Assembly: GCF_003075045.1 (NCBI RefSeq)
Contig: NZ_QCZD01000005.1
Span: forward strand, 1 to 64,000
Reading direction: 5' to 3'
Length of the DNA stretch: 64,000 bases
Source: Maribacter litoralis
GTDB taxonomy: Bacteria; Bacteroidota; Bacteroidia; Flavobacteriales; Flavobacteriaceae
The notes under the pieces were generated by a model. That model ran no database searches. It was not told the origin of the DNA and worked only from the letters and a program-made list of their open reading frames with translations. The position numbers and the translations under genes are program-made. Shown in pieces: positions 15,568-25,183 of this stretch; position 1 is the stretch's first letter, and each line of letters starts with the position of its first letter.

Positions 15568-17259
15568 TTATTTTCTATAAAACGAGGTCGTCAAGGTATT
15601 TTCATTCCCTACATTATCTGTAACGGTAACTTTAAGCACCCATTGCGTTTGGTCTGCAATCTTATCGTCAAAATTATAGGTAAGTGTATTGCGTTTTGGT
15701 TCGTATTCCATTAAAATCCATTCTCCGTTTAAAGTAGCGGAATAAGTATCAATACCACTAAGATCATCGGCAATTTGTACACTCAAATATTTATAGTTGT
15801 TCAACCACTGCTTTTCTTTAAAATTTTTGGTTCTAATTGTGGGGGCAACGGTATCTCGAGCCAAAGTATAAGTGCCTAAGTAACGTGTTCGTGTTGTAAA
15901 TTCATTTCCTCGTTTATAGGTATTTGCATGGCTTGGTCTTAGTTTAGAATCTAAACGGGCAATGAACAATTGTTTTTGTTCTTCTTTTGTGTATTTCGAT
16001 ACATCAAAAGTTATCGTGAAATTTCTATGTGCGGGCACGGTGTTGGTATGTATCATAACAGTGTCTTTCCCTTTTTTTAGATCGATGTAGAAATCTTCGT
16101 AAAAAGTATTTGTCGGAAAATAAACCTTGGCACCGCCTAAGTCAAAGTTATTAGGTCTTTTTGCAGTTATGTAATTTTCTGTTGTAAAGTTTTCCTTCTT
16201 GTTGCCTAATAAATTCTTTTTGCCAGTAATTGGTATATTCATTTCTAGATCATTGCCAGCAAAATCTTTGATTAAAAGTTTTGCGTTGTAGCTAAGACCT
16301 TCGTTTACCTGGATCTCACCATTGTTATAAAGCTCTTTATAAATACTTAGGTTGTTGCCCGGAGATTTAAAACTTTTTTGAATACGTTGTCTATTTCTGC
16401 CGTAGTAGTCGTAATCTATCAACGTATTAATATATCTGGTTTCCCCAAAAGAAAAAGATTCAAAATCGTAAAGGGAATAGGTTTTACCATTTACGCTGAG
16501 TTCAACACTATAGACACCATTTTTATTTGCTGCCATATCTAGTCTGTCAAAACCAACAAAACCAATACCGATGTCGCCTAGTGCGGTTACATTGTCGGCT
16601 AAAAATGTACCATCGCTCTGTTTCTTAAAATTAACCTGGGTTCTACTGTAGTTACCGTTAACGTGAGATTTGTCGGTTAGCGGATATACAAACAATTTTT
16701 CTAGAATGGGGTTAGTGGCATCGGCTACATCCATTCCGTATAATAGAGGATTGGTAGGTTTTTCAGAAATACTACTTCGTATTTCAAAATGTAAATGTGG
16801 ACCAGCGGAACCACCTGTGTTTCCACTATATGCAATGAGTTCTCCTTTTGACACTTTTAGTTCGCCATAATCGGGGAAAACTTCTACCTCAAACGACTTT
16901 TTGTTGTATTGTATTTTCTTAATGTATTCTTCAATTGATGGGGAGAATTTTTGCAGATGCCCATAAACAGAAGTATAACCATTTGGGTGAGCTATATATA
17001 GCACTTTGCCATAGCCCCATAGAGAAACCTTAATTCTTGTTATTGTGCCATCCCCAATTGAATTGATCGGTATACCTTCTCTCTGTTGTGTTTTAATATC
17101 TATGCCAGAGTGAAAATGATTTGATCGCAATTCACCAAAAGTACCTGCCAAAATAATAGGTATATCCATTGGTGGAGCAAATACTCCTTTAGGATATTCT
17201 TTTTGTGCAAAAAGCGAAAAGCAAAACAGTAATAATAGACTTAGGGTTATATTTCTCAT
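15568..17259 (-). CDS. Secreted M23 (LytM-type) metallopeptidase with long C-terminal region
   Basis: A 563-residue exported protein (signal peptide ending LFAQK). The M23 domain is at about 35-165 with all catalytic motifs: H50 and D54 (HFHSGID), H101 (YGHLQ) and H155-x-H157 (GPHLHFE), so it should be an active zinc endopeptidase, probably cleaving peptidoglycan cross-links. The remaining roughly 400 residues are beta-rich with Ig-like segments (DTVAPTIRTKNFKEK, TVTDNVGNENTLT). It is first in an operon with the TonB receptor and CsgG-like genes. A link between wall remodelling and the receptor is inferred from position. Confidence 0.9.
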   Translation of the reverse strand: MRNITLSLLLLFCFSLFAQKEYPKGVFAPPMDIPIILAGTFGELRSNHFHSGIDIKTQQREGIPINSIGDGTITRIKVSLWGYGKVLYIAHPNGYTSVYGHLQKFSPSIEEYIKKIQYNKKSFEVEVFPDYGELKVSKGELIAYSGNTGGSAGPHLHFEIRSSISEKPTNPLLYGMDVADATNPILEKLFVYPLTDKSHVNGNYSRTQVNFKKQSDGTFLADNVTALGDIGIGFVGFDRLDMAANKNGVYSVELSVNGKTYSLYDFESFSFGETRYINTLIDYDYYGRNRQRIQKSFKSPGNNLSIYKELYNNGEIQVNEGLSYNAKLLIKDFAGNDLEMNIPITGKKNLLGNKKENFTTENYITAKRPNNFDLGGAKVYFPTNTFYEDFYIDLKKGKDTVMIHTNTVPAHRNFTITFDVSKYTKEEQKQLFIARLDSKLRPSHANTYKRGNEFTTRTRYLGTYTLARDTVAPTIRTKNFKEKQWLNNYKYLSVQIADDLSGIDTYSATLNGEWILMEYEPKRNTLTYNFDDKIADQTQWVLKVTVTDNVGNENTLTTSFYRK

Positions 17260-17402
17260 AGGTAGATAGCAATACTGCGAAAATAAATAATCATAGACAA
17301 TTCTATGAAGAAGAATGCGCTAAAATTTATTTAAAGCTAAAGGGCTTTGCGTAAACAAAATAGATTTGAGATTTCATGAACTACGAATATTTCACAAAAC
17401 TA

Positions 17403-17433
17403 TTGCTAAGTCATAATATGTATGTTAACTTTG
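17403..17433 (+). promoter_or_regulatory. Candidate promoter of the zapA operon
   Basis: A TTG box (17403-17405), a 20-base spacer and TAACTTTG (17426-17433) match the Bacteroidota -33/-7 promoter, 24 bases before ATG 17458. Confidence 0.65.
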
Positions 17434-17457
17434 TGTAAATCGCATTGACGGTAATGT

Positions 17458-17748
17458 ATGAGCGAATTAATTAAAATCGTTGATTCTTTAGAAAATAAAA
17501 TTAGCAAGCTGTTGCATAAACTTGAGGTTTTGAACAATGCTAATATTGAATTGGAAAAAGAATTGCGTGATATAAAATCTTCACAAGAGAACACCAGTAA
17601 AACGGTTTCTGAATGGGAAGAAAAATACAACTCGCTTAAACTTGCAAATTCAATGCTTGGCAGTAATACCAATAAAACAGAAGCTAAGCTTAAAATAAAT
17701 ACATTAATACGAGAGTTGGACCATTGTATAGCCCAGTTATCGGAATAA
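17458..17748 (+). CDS. Small coiled-coil protein upstream of zapA
   Basis: A 96-residue protein, almost all heptad-patterned coiled coil (residues about 5-70, with ENKISKLLHKLEVLNN and IELEKELRDIK) followed by a short helix (INTLIRELDHCIAQL). It has no signal or membrane segment. It resembles ZapB in size and character but shares no specific motif I can name. The gene lies 13 bases before zapA under a common promoter, so a division-associated role as a ZapA partner is a reasonable inference. Confidence 0.7.
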   Translation: MSELIKIVDSLENKISKLLHKLEVLNNANIELEKELRDIKSSQENTSKTVSEWEEKYNSLKLANSMLGSNTNKTEAKLKINTLIRELDHCIAQLSE

Positions 17749-17761
17749 TGTTTATAATAAT

Positions 17762-18058
17762 ATGTCAGATAAGCTCAAAATAAAACTTTCTATTGCTGAT
17801 AGGGTATATCCATTAACGATTGACCCCTCTCAAGAAGAAGGCTTGCGTAAAGCGGCTAAAAACATAGAACAGTTGGCAAAAAAATTTGAGCAGAATTATG
17901 CAGTTAGGGACAAACAAGATGTATTGGCCATGTGTGCCTTACAATTTGCGTCTAAAATTGAACAGAATGGCATAGAGCAAGTAGAGGGTACCAAAGAAGC
18001 TGAAGAACGTTTAAAAGCGCTTGAGGACTTGGTGAATTCTAAATTGGCTTTTAAATAA
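17762..18058 (+). CDS. zapA: Cell division protein ZapA
   Basis: A 98-residue protein of the ZapA family, which binds and bundles FtsZ at the division ring. The N-terminal beta-rich head (KIKLSIADRVYPLTIDPSQEEGLRKAAKNIEQ, cut into IADRVYPL and EEGLRKAAKNI) and C-terminal coiled coil are characteristic, as is the size. It is co-transcribed with the upstream coiled-coil gene, and 6S RNA follows directly, an arrangement also known around zapA in proteobacteria. Confidence 0.88.
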   Translation: MSDKLKIKLSIADRVYPLTIDPSQEEGLRKAAKNIEQLAKKFEQNYAVRDKQDVLAMCALQFASKIEQNGIEQVEGTKEAEERLKALEDLVNSKLAFK

Positions 18059-18083
18059 AAACGTTCTTATAAATACATTAAGT

Positions 18084-18258
18084 TACTGCCCACATTGGTA
18101 ATACCTTTTGACAAACTCAACATTTATTTTTTTTAAAAAGGGTGAGTTTAGATTGTAAAAGCAAGCCCTACTTGTATAGGGATCCTTGATCAGTCTGTTA
18201 GCCCTAAACCTGTTTACCGGAGTTTGATCAAAACTTCTCCAATGTGGGCTTTTTTTTT
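18084..18258 (+). ncRNA. ssrS: 6S RNA (flavobacterial type)
   Basis: A perfect 11-bp closing helix (GCCCACATTGG at 18088-18098 with CCAATGTGGGC at 18239-18249) encloses about 140 bases. A second helix pairs CAAACTC (18112-18118) with GAGTTTG (18220-18226), leaving a large central open region, as in 6S RNA mimics of promoter DNA. A T run (18250-18258) ends it as an intrinsic terminator. The position between zapA and rny fits the flavobacterial 6S RNA class. GAGTTT near 18145 could pair instead with CAAACTC, a possible release isomer. It should bind housekeeping RNA polymerase. The exact 5' end is not defined. Confidence 0.85.
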
Positions 18259-18274
18259 ATTAATATATTACACT

Positions 18275-19843
18275 ATGGATAGTACAATGATAGTTATAGC
18301 CGCAATAGTTGGGCTGGCAGTAGGTTTTGCGATTGCAAAATTTTTGGAAAAAGGGAAGGCCTCTAAAACCATAATTAATGCTAAAAAAGATGCTGAACGC
18401 ATTTTAAAAGATGCTAAAGCCGAAGGCGAGAGTGTCAAAAAAGAAAAAATATTACAAGCAAAAGAAAAGTTCTTAGAATTAAAGGCCGAGCATGAAAAGG
18501 TTATAAATAATAAGGATAAGAAAATAAACGATGCTGAAAAGAGAACTAGAGACAAAGAATCTCAAGTTAGTAGTGAGCTTGCTAAAAACAAGAACATGAA
18601 TGCTCAGCTAGACAACAAATTAAAAGAAGTAGAGCAAAAGAGACAACTTTTTGACAAGCGTCATGAAGAGTTGGATAAAATGCACAAGAGCCAAATTCAG
18701 CAGCTAGAAGTAATTTCCGGTCTATCTGCAGATGAAGCAAAAAATCAACTAGTAGAAAGTCTAAAGGAGACTGCTAGAACAGATGCTATGGCATTTATAC
18801 AATCTACGGTTGAAGAGTCTAAACTTACGGCACAGCAAGAAGCCCGTAAAATCATTATCAATACTATTCAGAGAATAGGTACCGAAGAAGCTGTAGAAAA
18901 CTGTGTGTCGGTATTCAACATAGAATCAGATGATGTAAAAGGGCGTATTATTGGTAGAGAAGGTAGAAATATTAGAGCGCTAGAAGCTGCTACTGGAGTA
19001 GAAATTATTGTTGATGATACACCAGAAGCAATTATTCTTTCTTGCTTCGATTCGGTAAGGAGAGAGGTTGCAAGGCTTTCGCTTCATAAGTTGGTGACAG
19101 ATGGTAGAATTCACCCAGCTAGAATTGAGGAAATCGTTAAAAAGACCGAAAAGCAAATTGAAACCGAAATTGTAGAGATAGGTAAGCGTACCGTTATAGA
19201 TTTAGGTATTCATGGACTTCACCCAGAGCTAATTCGTGCCGTTGGTAGAATGAAGTATAGATCTTCTTATGGTCAAAACTTATTACAGCACTCTAGGGAA
19301 GTTGCCAAGCTTTGTGGTGTAATGGCATCTGAACTAGGATTGAATCCTAAAATAGCTAAACGTGCAGGTTTATTACATGATATAGGAAAAGTACCTAATA
19401 CAGAAAATGAAGTGGAAACGCCACACGCCATCTTAGGTATGCAATGGGCAGAAAAGTTTGGGGAAAAACCTGAAGTATGTAATGCCATAGGTGCCCATCA
19501 TGACGAAATTGAAATGAAAACGCTTATTGCACCAATTGTACAAGTTTGTGATGCTATTAGCGGTGCACGACCTGGTGCAAGAAGACAGGTGTTGGATTCT
19601 TATATTCAACGTTTAAAAGACCTTGAGGAGATTGCATTTGGTTTTAGTGGTGTACAAAAAGCTTATGCGATACAAGCAGGTAGAGAGCTTCGTGTAATCG
19701 TTGAAAGCGAAAAAGTAAATGATGATAGAGCTGCGCAATTGTCTTTCGAGATTTCGCAAAAAATACAAACCGATATGACCTATCCTGGTCAGGTAAAAGT
19801 GACGGTTATTCGTGAAACAAGAGCCGTAAATGTTGCTAAGTAA
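18275..19843 (+). CDS. rny: Ribonuclease Y
   Basis: A 522-residue endoribonuclease that starts mRNA decay at the membrane. The order is: one N-terminal membrane helix ([20 protein letters not shown]), a long Lys/Glu-rich coiled coil (to about residue 190), a KH domain ([21 protein letters not shown], its GxxG as GREG) and an HD domain with the HD pair in LLHDIGKVP. The start is ATG 18275; the longer frame from TTG 18224 would run through the 6S RNA terminator and is rejected. The length matches the family. Confidence 0.95.
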   Translation: MDSTMIVIAAIVGLAVGFAIAKFLEKGKASKTIINAKKDAERILKDAKAEGESVKKEKILQAKEKFLELKAEHEKVINNKDKKINDAEKRTRDKESQVSSELAKNKNMNAQLDNKLKEVEQKRQLFDKRHEELDKMHKSQIQQLEVISGLSADEAKNQLVESLKETARTDAMAFIQSTVEESKLTAQQEARKIIINTIQRIGTEEAVENCVSVFNIESDDVKGRIIGREGRNIRALEAATGVEIIVDDTPEAIILSCFDSVRREVARLSLHKLVTDGRIHPARIEEIVKKTEKQIETEIVEIGKRTVIDLGIHGLHPELIRAVGRMKYRSSYGQNLLQHSREVAKLCGVMASELGLNPKIAKRAGLLHDIGKVPNTENEVETPHAILGMQWAEKFGEKPEVCNAIGAHHDEIEMKTLIAPIVQVCDAISGARPGARRQVLDSYIQRLKDLEEIAFGFSGVQKAYAIQAGRELRVIVESEKVNDDRAAQLSFEISQKIQTDMTYPGQVKVTVIRETRAVNVAK

Positions 19844-19865
19844 ATGTAATATCTATTATAATGTT

Positions 19866-19894
19866 AAAAGCCTCTATTTATAGAGGCTTTTTTT
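19866..19894. terminator. Bidirectional terminator between rny and the histidine kinase gene
   Basis: AAAAGCCTCTA and TAGAGGCTTTTTTT form an 11-bp stem with a TTTA loop. It has a T run on plus and an A run before the stem, so it can serve both convergent genes. Confidence 0.9.
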
Positions 19895-19946
19895 ATGGGT
19901 ACTTTTAAATAAGTTCTGATAGGTCAATACAAATCGTATTGTTTGG

Positions 19947-21158
19947 TTATGAGGGAAGCTTCGCAAGTGAAAAATTAAAAAACACACCTTCTTCGTTATT
20001 TGGGCGTTTGCCTATGGTGATTTTGCCTCCTAATTTCTCTATGAGGGTTTTTATCGTTGTTAATCCAATGCCCGTGTTTTCGACATCATCGATTCCAAGT
20101 TTTTCAAATAATCCGAAAACTTTTTCCCAGTATTTTTCAGGTATGCCAGATCCGTTGTCTTCATAGGTAAAGAAATAAAAGTCTTGGTCTTCAGTGAAGG
20201 TTATCTTTATTTTAATGGTAGGGGAGTTCACAAATTTTAAACTGTTAGAGATCAAATCCCTAAATATTTGGTCGAAGCTGTTTAATGATTGATATATGCT
20301 TATGTCACAATTCATCAATTGTAATTCAACATTGCTAATATCGGCATGTTTGTGAAGTACCTGTTTTAGTTCATTTGAAATATTAAATTCCTCACCAACG
20401 ATTTCTGCATTGGTAATGGAGTTATAATTAATAATACCATTGATAAGAGCTTCCATATATTCAACTCTATTATCTATAATTTTTAGATAAACAGGAATTT
20501 CTGTATCCTTTATAAAATCACTGTAATCATCTTTGATAAAGCTAACCATAGAATTAACTCCTAATAATGGGGTTTTCATATCATGAGCAAGACGGTATGA
20601 TAGGTGTTTTAACTGATCATTCTTTATCCTTAATTCTTCGTTGATCAGTTTTTGTTGCATATTCTGTTTACGAAGTTCTAGTTGTGCTATAACTTGATCG
20701 GCAAGGTCTTTTAAGCAAGCTTGCTGCTTTTCAGTAAATTTTTGCCTGGGTTTTGTATCAATAACACATAGCGTACCAATAGAAGTTCCTTCTTTGGTGT
20801 TCAGTGGCGCTCCGGCATAGAATTGCACAGCAGGTCCGCCCGTTACTAAGGGGTTGTCAAAAAACCTTTCGTCTTTATTCGCGTCGTTAACTATTAATAA
20901 AGAGTCTGGGGTATTTATGGCGTGGGCACAAAATGCAAGCTCTCGTGGTGTTTCAGTTGCATCTATACCATGGTGAGATTTAAACCACTGTCTATCTTTA
21001 TCAACTAAGGAAACTAGTGCCATTGGGGTGTTGCAAATATCTGCTGCAATACGGGTTATGGCATCGTATTCTTTTTCTTCTAATGTATCTAATACGTTGA
21101 AACTATTTAAAACTTCTAGTCGTTGTTGTTCGTTTTTTGGTATTTCTGGTTTTACCAT
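19947..21158 (-). CDS. GAF-domain sensor histidine kinase, cytoplasmic
   Basis: A 403-residue protein: a GAF domain (about residues 20-160, with DICNTPMALVSLVD, FCAHAI and VIDTKPR), a short coiled coil, a HisKA helix with the phospho-acceptor H192 in AHDMKTPLLG, and an HATPase_c domain with N box (DLISNSLKF), G1 (EDNGSGIP) and G2 (GIGLTTIKTLIEKLGG). There are no membrane segments, so it is a soluble sensor. There is no receiver domain in the protein and no response regulator nearby, making it an orphan kinase. The ligand of the GAF domain is unknown. Confidence 0.88.
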   Translation of the reverse strand: MVKPEIPKNEQQRLEVLNSFNVLDTLEEKEYDAITRIAADICNTPMALVSLVDKDRQWFKSHHGIDATETPRELAFCAHAINTPDSLLIVNDANKDERFFDNPLVTGGPAVQFYAGAPLNTKEGTSIGTLCVIDTKPRQKFTEKQQACLKDLADQVIAQLELRKQNMQQKLINEELRIKNDQLKHLSYRLAHDMKTPLLGVNSMVSFIKDDYSDFIKDTEIPVYLKIIDNRVEYMEALINGIINYNSITNAEIVGEEFNISNELKQVLHKHADISNVELQLMNCDISIYQSLNSFDQIFRDLISNSLKFVNSPTIKIKITFTEDQDFYFFTYEDNGSGIPEKYWEKVFGLFEKLGIDDVENTGIGLTTIKTLIEKLGGKITIGKRPNNEEGVFFNFSLAKLPS

Positions 21159-21260
21159 ATTTTGGGTATAACATTGTACCTAAATTTAATAAGTAGGTTT
21201 TTTCTTACATATAACGATTAAGCAGCTTAATTATTATACCCTTTATAAAAATTGGAATGT

Positions 21261-23279
21261 TTACACCTCAGATTGTGGCTCTTCTGTAGACTCGCCTTCA
21301 TCGTCTTCCTTGAGTAAATTATTCTTTAAAATATTTAGTTTTTTAAGTTTTGCCTTCCACGCAGCCAAAGACTCTTTATGCTGATTTACTCTTTTTATGA
21401 CATCTTGTACTAATGGATTGCTTTCAGAGGCATTTGAGAAAAACTGCAAATTATTTTCAAGCTGCCTGATTTCATCTTTACTTTCGTCTATTTTCTTTCT
21501 AATAAACGCACGCTCATTTTGTATGGCACGTTCTTGATTGTCATTATTGGTAAGCTGTTGAATTTTGTTTCCATATTTCAGTAGTTCAGACTCTTGCTTA
21601 CTTACGCCACACTTCTGATAAAGGGCATCAATAATTTTGTCGAATTTTTGATTAATACTTTTCTTTTTAAAAGGAACCCTGCCATAGTTTTTCCATTCTT
21701 CGGAAAACTTTTTAATCGTTTCTAAATCTTTCGTTTTGTCGCCACTTAACTCAAAAGATTTAAGACGGTTCATACATTCCTCTTTCAGCTTAAGATTTGC
21801 CTCTTCTTCTTTAAAAGCATCATTTTTAAGGGCATTTAATCTGTCAAAGTAATGATTGCAGGCAGTTTTAAACTCTTTCCATAATTTATCCGAGTATTTT
21901 CTGGGTACGTGGCCAATTTTTTTCCATTGCCCTTGAATACGTTTCATTTCTGAAGTAGTAGTATCCCAATCTTCACTATCCTTTAGCGAAACTGCTATTT
22001 CCAACAATGCTCTTTTCTTATCTAAATTTTCTTGTTGCTCCTTTTTTAGATTTTTGTAAAATGCATTTTTATGCTGATTGAATTCTCTAACCGCAGCCTT
22101 AAAGCTATTCCAAGTTTTTGAATTTACTTTTTGGGGTACTTGACCGGCTGTAAAAAACGCTTCCCTTAGCTCTTCTAATTTTTTTATCTGTTGTTGTAGC
22201 TTACCGTGGTTGTCAGAAACGTTCTCCGTAAGTGTATTAATTTCATTTATAATAGCATGCTTACGCTCTAAGTTATCTTCTTTAATCTTGTCTAGGTTCT
22301 TAAAGTAATCTTGACGCCTTTCATGTATAATTTTTGTTGCGGCACTAAAACGATCCCAAATTTCTTCTCTATGTTCTTTACCTACGGGACCTAAATCTTC
22401 TTTCCAGATTTTATGTAGTACTTGTAATTCTCTAAACGCCCTATTTAAATCCGGTTCTTTAGCAAGCTCTTCGGCTCTGGCTACAATCTTACTTTTTTCT
22501 TCAAGATTATGCTTAAAATCTAAATCTCTTAAATCTCTATTGATATTTAGAAAATCGTAGAAAATTTCAATATGATGGTGGTAAGTTTTCCAAACATTGT
22601 TGTAATCTGCACGTGGAATAGGACCGGCATGGCGCCATTTCGCCTGTATATCCTTAAAATTATTATAGGTTGTGTTTATATCTTCTTCAACATTTACCAA
22701 GCCCTTCAATTGCTCAATAAGATCTAATCGATACGCTAGGTTTTCTTTGTGGCTTTTTTCTAGGCTCTTATAATATTGATTGCGCTTTTCTCTATATTCT
22801 GCATATACTTCATTGAACTGTCGCTTGTCTACTGAATTATATCTAAAATCAATTTCGTTACCGCCGTTAGAAATAAATTCTTCTTTTTTCTCTTCAATAA
22901 ATTCATCAAATTTCTGATTGAATTCATCTTTGATATTGTCTACGTGCTTTCTTATTGCCTGAACTTTTTCATTCTTTACCAAGCGCTGTAATTCTCCAAC
23001 TAAATTCTCCATGTTCATTTCATGGTAGTCTGGCATAGGAATTTCATGTCTTTTTTCAGTATCGGTATCTTCTGCATCTTCGGCATTAGAATCGTCAATT
23101 TCGTTCATGACATCAGTATCTGCCGTAGATTCATTTTCTTCAGAAGCGTTTTCTTCAGGTTGCTCTGTTGAATTTGTACTGTCTTCAACTGTTTCTTCTA
23201 CCTTACTTTCCGTAGCTTGTGCGGTAGTGTTTTCTTCAGTTGAATTCTCTTGTAATTTTTGTTGTTTATCCTCAGACAT
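21261..23279 (-). CDS. DUF349 repeat protein
   Basis: A 672-residue soluble protein. The first roughly 75 residues are very acidic and low-complexity (Glu, Thr, Ser). The rest is a helical array of DUF349 repeats, each recognisable by W-K-x-x-G/A-x-x-P (KWRHAGPIPR, IWKEDLGPVG, QWKKIGHVPRK, EWKNYGRVPFK). The C-terminus is coiled-coil and Lys-rich, then acidic. DUF349 proteins are widespread in Bacteroidota and poorly understood; some relatives are linked to stress or antibiotic tolerance. It is a single gene between stretches with no other feature. Confidence 0.85.
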   Translation of the reverse strand: MSEDKQQKLQENSTEENTTAQATESKVEETVEDSTNSTEQPEENASEENESTADTDVMNEIDDSNAEDAEDTDTEKRHEIPMPDYHEMNMENLVGELQRLVKNEKVQAIRKHVDNIKDEFNQKFDEFIEEKKEEFISNGGNEIDFRYNSVDKRQFNEVYAEYREKRNQYYKSLEKSHKENLAYRLDLIEQLKGLVNVEEDINTTYNNFKDIQAKWRHAGPIPRADYNNVWKTYHHHIEIFYDFLNINRDLRDLDFKHNLEEKSKIVARAEELAKEPDLNRAFRELQVLHKIWKEDLGPVGKEHREEIWDRFSAATKIIHERRQDYFKNLDKIKEDNLERKHAIINEINTLTENVSDNHGKLQQQIKKLEELREAFFTAGQVPQKVNSKTWNSFKAAVREFNQHKNAFYKNLKKEQQENLDKKRALLEIAVSLKDSEDWDTTTSEMKRIQGQWKKIGHVPRKYSDKLWKEFKTACNHYFDRLNALKNDAFKEEEANLKLKEECMNRLKSFELSGDKTKDLETIKKFSEEWKNYGRVPFKKKSINQKFDKIIDALYQKCGVSKQESELLKYGNKIQQLTNNDNQERAIQNERAFIRKKIDESKDEIRQLENNLQFFSNASESNPLVQDVIKRVNQHKESLAAWKAKLKKLNILKNNLLKEDDEGESTEEPQSEV

Positions 23280-23423
23280 AATCCTATGTTATATGCTTAC
23301 AAGATAGTAACAACCCTAGTACTGGCAAAGAATTGCTTACTCTTTTTAAATCTATTGCAAAACCCAATAGTATAGGAAAATTCAATTAATGGCACCTTAT
23401 TAAAGACAAGGCGAAGGAGTAGA

Positions 23424-24179
23424 TTACTTTTGGTTCCAGATTTCCCAAGACTTTTCTGCTTGGTATTCTAGCATTTTGTAGCCATTACATATAGTCGCTC
23501 CATTTTCTTTTCCAGCCTTTAAAAAGGCGGTTTCCTCAGGGTTATATATAAGATCGAATAGCAAATGTTCTTCATTGATCTCTTGATAAGGAATATCTGG
23601 TTTTTGTTCAATATCGGGGAATGTTCCAACGGGTGAACAATTAACGATAAGTGTGTGCTCTTTAATAATGTCATTGGTTAAACCTTTATAGGTATAACCG
23701 TTGTTTTTTCCACTTCTTGAAACAAATGTGTAGGTAATGCCCAACTCTTCTAGCACATACGCTATTGCTTTTGATGCCCCGCCAGTACCTAGTATTAGTC
23801 CTTTTTGATGATGTTTTTTTAAATTAGGTTCAAGAGATTTTTTAAAACCGTATGCATCGGTATTAAAACCTTTTAAGCCATCTTCGCCAATTTTTATAGT
23901 GTTTACGGCACCTATTTTCTTAGCGGCATCATCAATGTCGTTCAAGAATTCCATTACCTCTTCTTTATATGGAATAGTAACGTTTAACCCTTTCACATTT
24001 TTGGTATTCTTAAAAATGGTTGGAAATTCTGAAATAGAGGAAAGATCAAAATTTTGATAGATATGGTTTTTAAGTTCCATTGCCTCAAATTTCTTTTTAA
24101 AATATCCTCTTGAAAATGAATAGGATATATTTTTTCCTATTAAGCCATAATTAGCTTTCTGTTCTTCTGTTCTTTCCAT
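23424..24179 (-). CDS. aroE: Shikimate dehydrogenase
   Basis: A 251-residue enzyme reducing 3-dehydroshikimate with NADPH in aromatic amino-acid synthesis. Substrate-site motifs: SYSFS near the N-terminus, NVTIPYKEE (catalytic Lys), GAVNTI and NTDAYGF (catalytic Asp). The NADP loop is GTGGASKAIAY, and the C-terminal NGYKMLEYQAEKSW holds the usual Gln. The ATG lies 29 bases inside the end of the upstream DUF368 gene, and no other start precedes the conserved GLIGKNISYSFS, so the overlap is real. It is the last gene of the DUF368 operon. Confidence 0.93.
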   Translation of the reverse strand: MERTEEQKANYGLIGKNISYSFSRGYFKKKFEAMELKNHIYQNFDLSSISEFPTIFKNTKNVKGLNVTIPYKEEVMEFLNDIDDAAKKIGAVNTIKIGEDGLKGFNTDAYGFKKSLEPNLKKHHQKGLILGTGGASKAIAYVLEELGITYTFVSRSGKNNGYTYKGLTNDIIKEHTLIVNCSPVGTFPDIEQKPDIPYQEINEEHLLFDLIYNPEETAFLKAGKENGATICNGYKMLEYQAEKSWEIWNQK

Positions 24180-25170
24180 ACCAATCTAAAACTAGCAAAA
24201 TACTAATACCTATTATTATATAGAAAATTGCCATCCAATTTTCTACAACGGTCAAATCTGGTAGAAAACGTTCATAATTCATTATAATCTGTTTTCCATT
24301 GGAATCTAAAACCAGATTTCCATCTAAGTCTGTTTTGTAAATAGTTTTTTTCCATGGCCATACCACGCCTAGTGAACCGGTAATAAAACCGAGTATAGTT
24401 GCAGTGGTAACATGTTTGTAATGCTTTAGAACAAAGGTCAACAAGTGCGACAAGGTAACAAGACCTGTTGCTGATCCTAAGGTAAAAACGGCTAATATTT
24501 TTAATGTATGTAAGCGCTCTGTGTTATTTGTAAAACTAAAATCGCCAACCAATAATTCTGAAAATGTATCGTACAGCGCATTGACCGAGTCTACTAGCAG
24601 TAACACATAATTACCTAATAGTATTAAAATGAATGAACCCGATAAACCAGGTAGGGTCATGCCAGATACACTGATCATGCCACATAAAAAGATAAATAAT
24701 AGATTGTCATTTTCTTTTGCGGGACTAAGAAAGCTGATAGCCACACCAATGCCCAAACCAATGAGGGCTGCGGTAAATGTTTTCTTTTTCCAGTAATCAA
24801 AATCTTTGCCTATATAATAGATGGATCCTAGTATCATGCCAAAGAATGTGGCCCAAACGTAGAGTTCACTTTTCACTAAAAAATAGTCCAAAACTTTTGA
24901 AATGCTGAAATAACTAACTAGCATTCCAAAAATAAGAAGTGTTAAAAATGAACCATTGATATAGCGATAGAAACTTTTAAACCTACCATTGATCAGAAGC
25001 TTAAACGCTTTAGCATTTACCTTTTGAAGAGAATAAATAAATTCTTCGTAAAAACCGCCTACAAATGCTACAATTCCACCTGATACTCCGGGTACTTTAT
25101 TGGCGGCTCCCATACAAAGTCCTTTAACCACCAAGAAAAATTTATCGGTAAAGGTACGGGGTGTGTTCAT
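24151..25170 (-). CDS. DUF368 (PopT-family) undecaprenyl-phosphate translocase, copy 2
   Basis: A 339-residue polytopic membrane protein with the two inverted family motifs: AANKVPGVSGGIVAFVGGFY (residues about 22-41) and TLPGLSGSFILILLGNY (about 170-186). DUF368/PopT proteins were shown to return undecaprenyl phosphate across the inner membrane for envelope glycan synthesis. This copy has an insertion near its C-terminal third (KTIYKTDLDGNLVLDSNGKQ) absent from the adjacent paralogue. It overlaps aroE and lies 13 bases after copy 1. Confidence 0.87.
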   Translation of the reverse strand: MNTPRTFTDKFFLVVKGLCMGAANKVPGVSGGIVAFVGGFYEEFIYSLQKVNAKAFKLLINGRFKSFYRYINGSFLTLLIFGMLVSYFSISKVLDYFLVKSELYVWATFFGMILGSIYYIGKDFDYWKKKTFTAALIGLGIGVAISFLSPAKENDNLLFIFLCGMISVSGMTLPGLSGSFILILLGNYVLLLVDSVNALYDTFSELLVGDFSFTNNTERLHTLKILAVFTLGSATGLVTLSHLLTFVLKHYKHVTTATILGFITGSLGVVWPWKKTIYKTDLDGNLVLDSNGKQIIMNYERFLPDLTVVENWMAIFYIIIGISILLVLDWYGKNRRTES

Positions 25171-25183
25171 GTAGGTTTTCGCA

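Noticed and set aside
18224..18274. An N-terminal extension of RNase Y from TTG 18224
   Set aside because: It would run through the 3' helix and terminator of the 6S RNA; the conserved membrane helix begins at ATG 18275.
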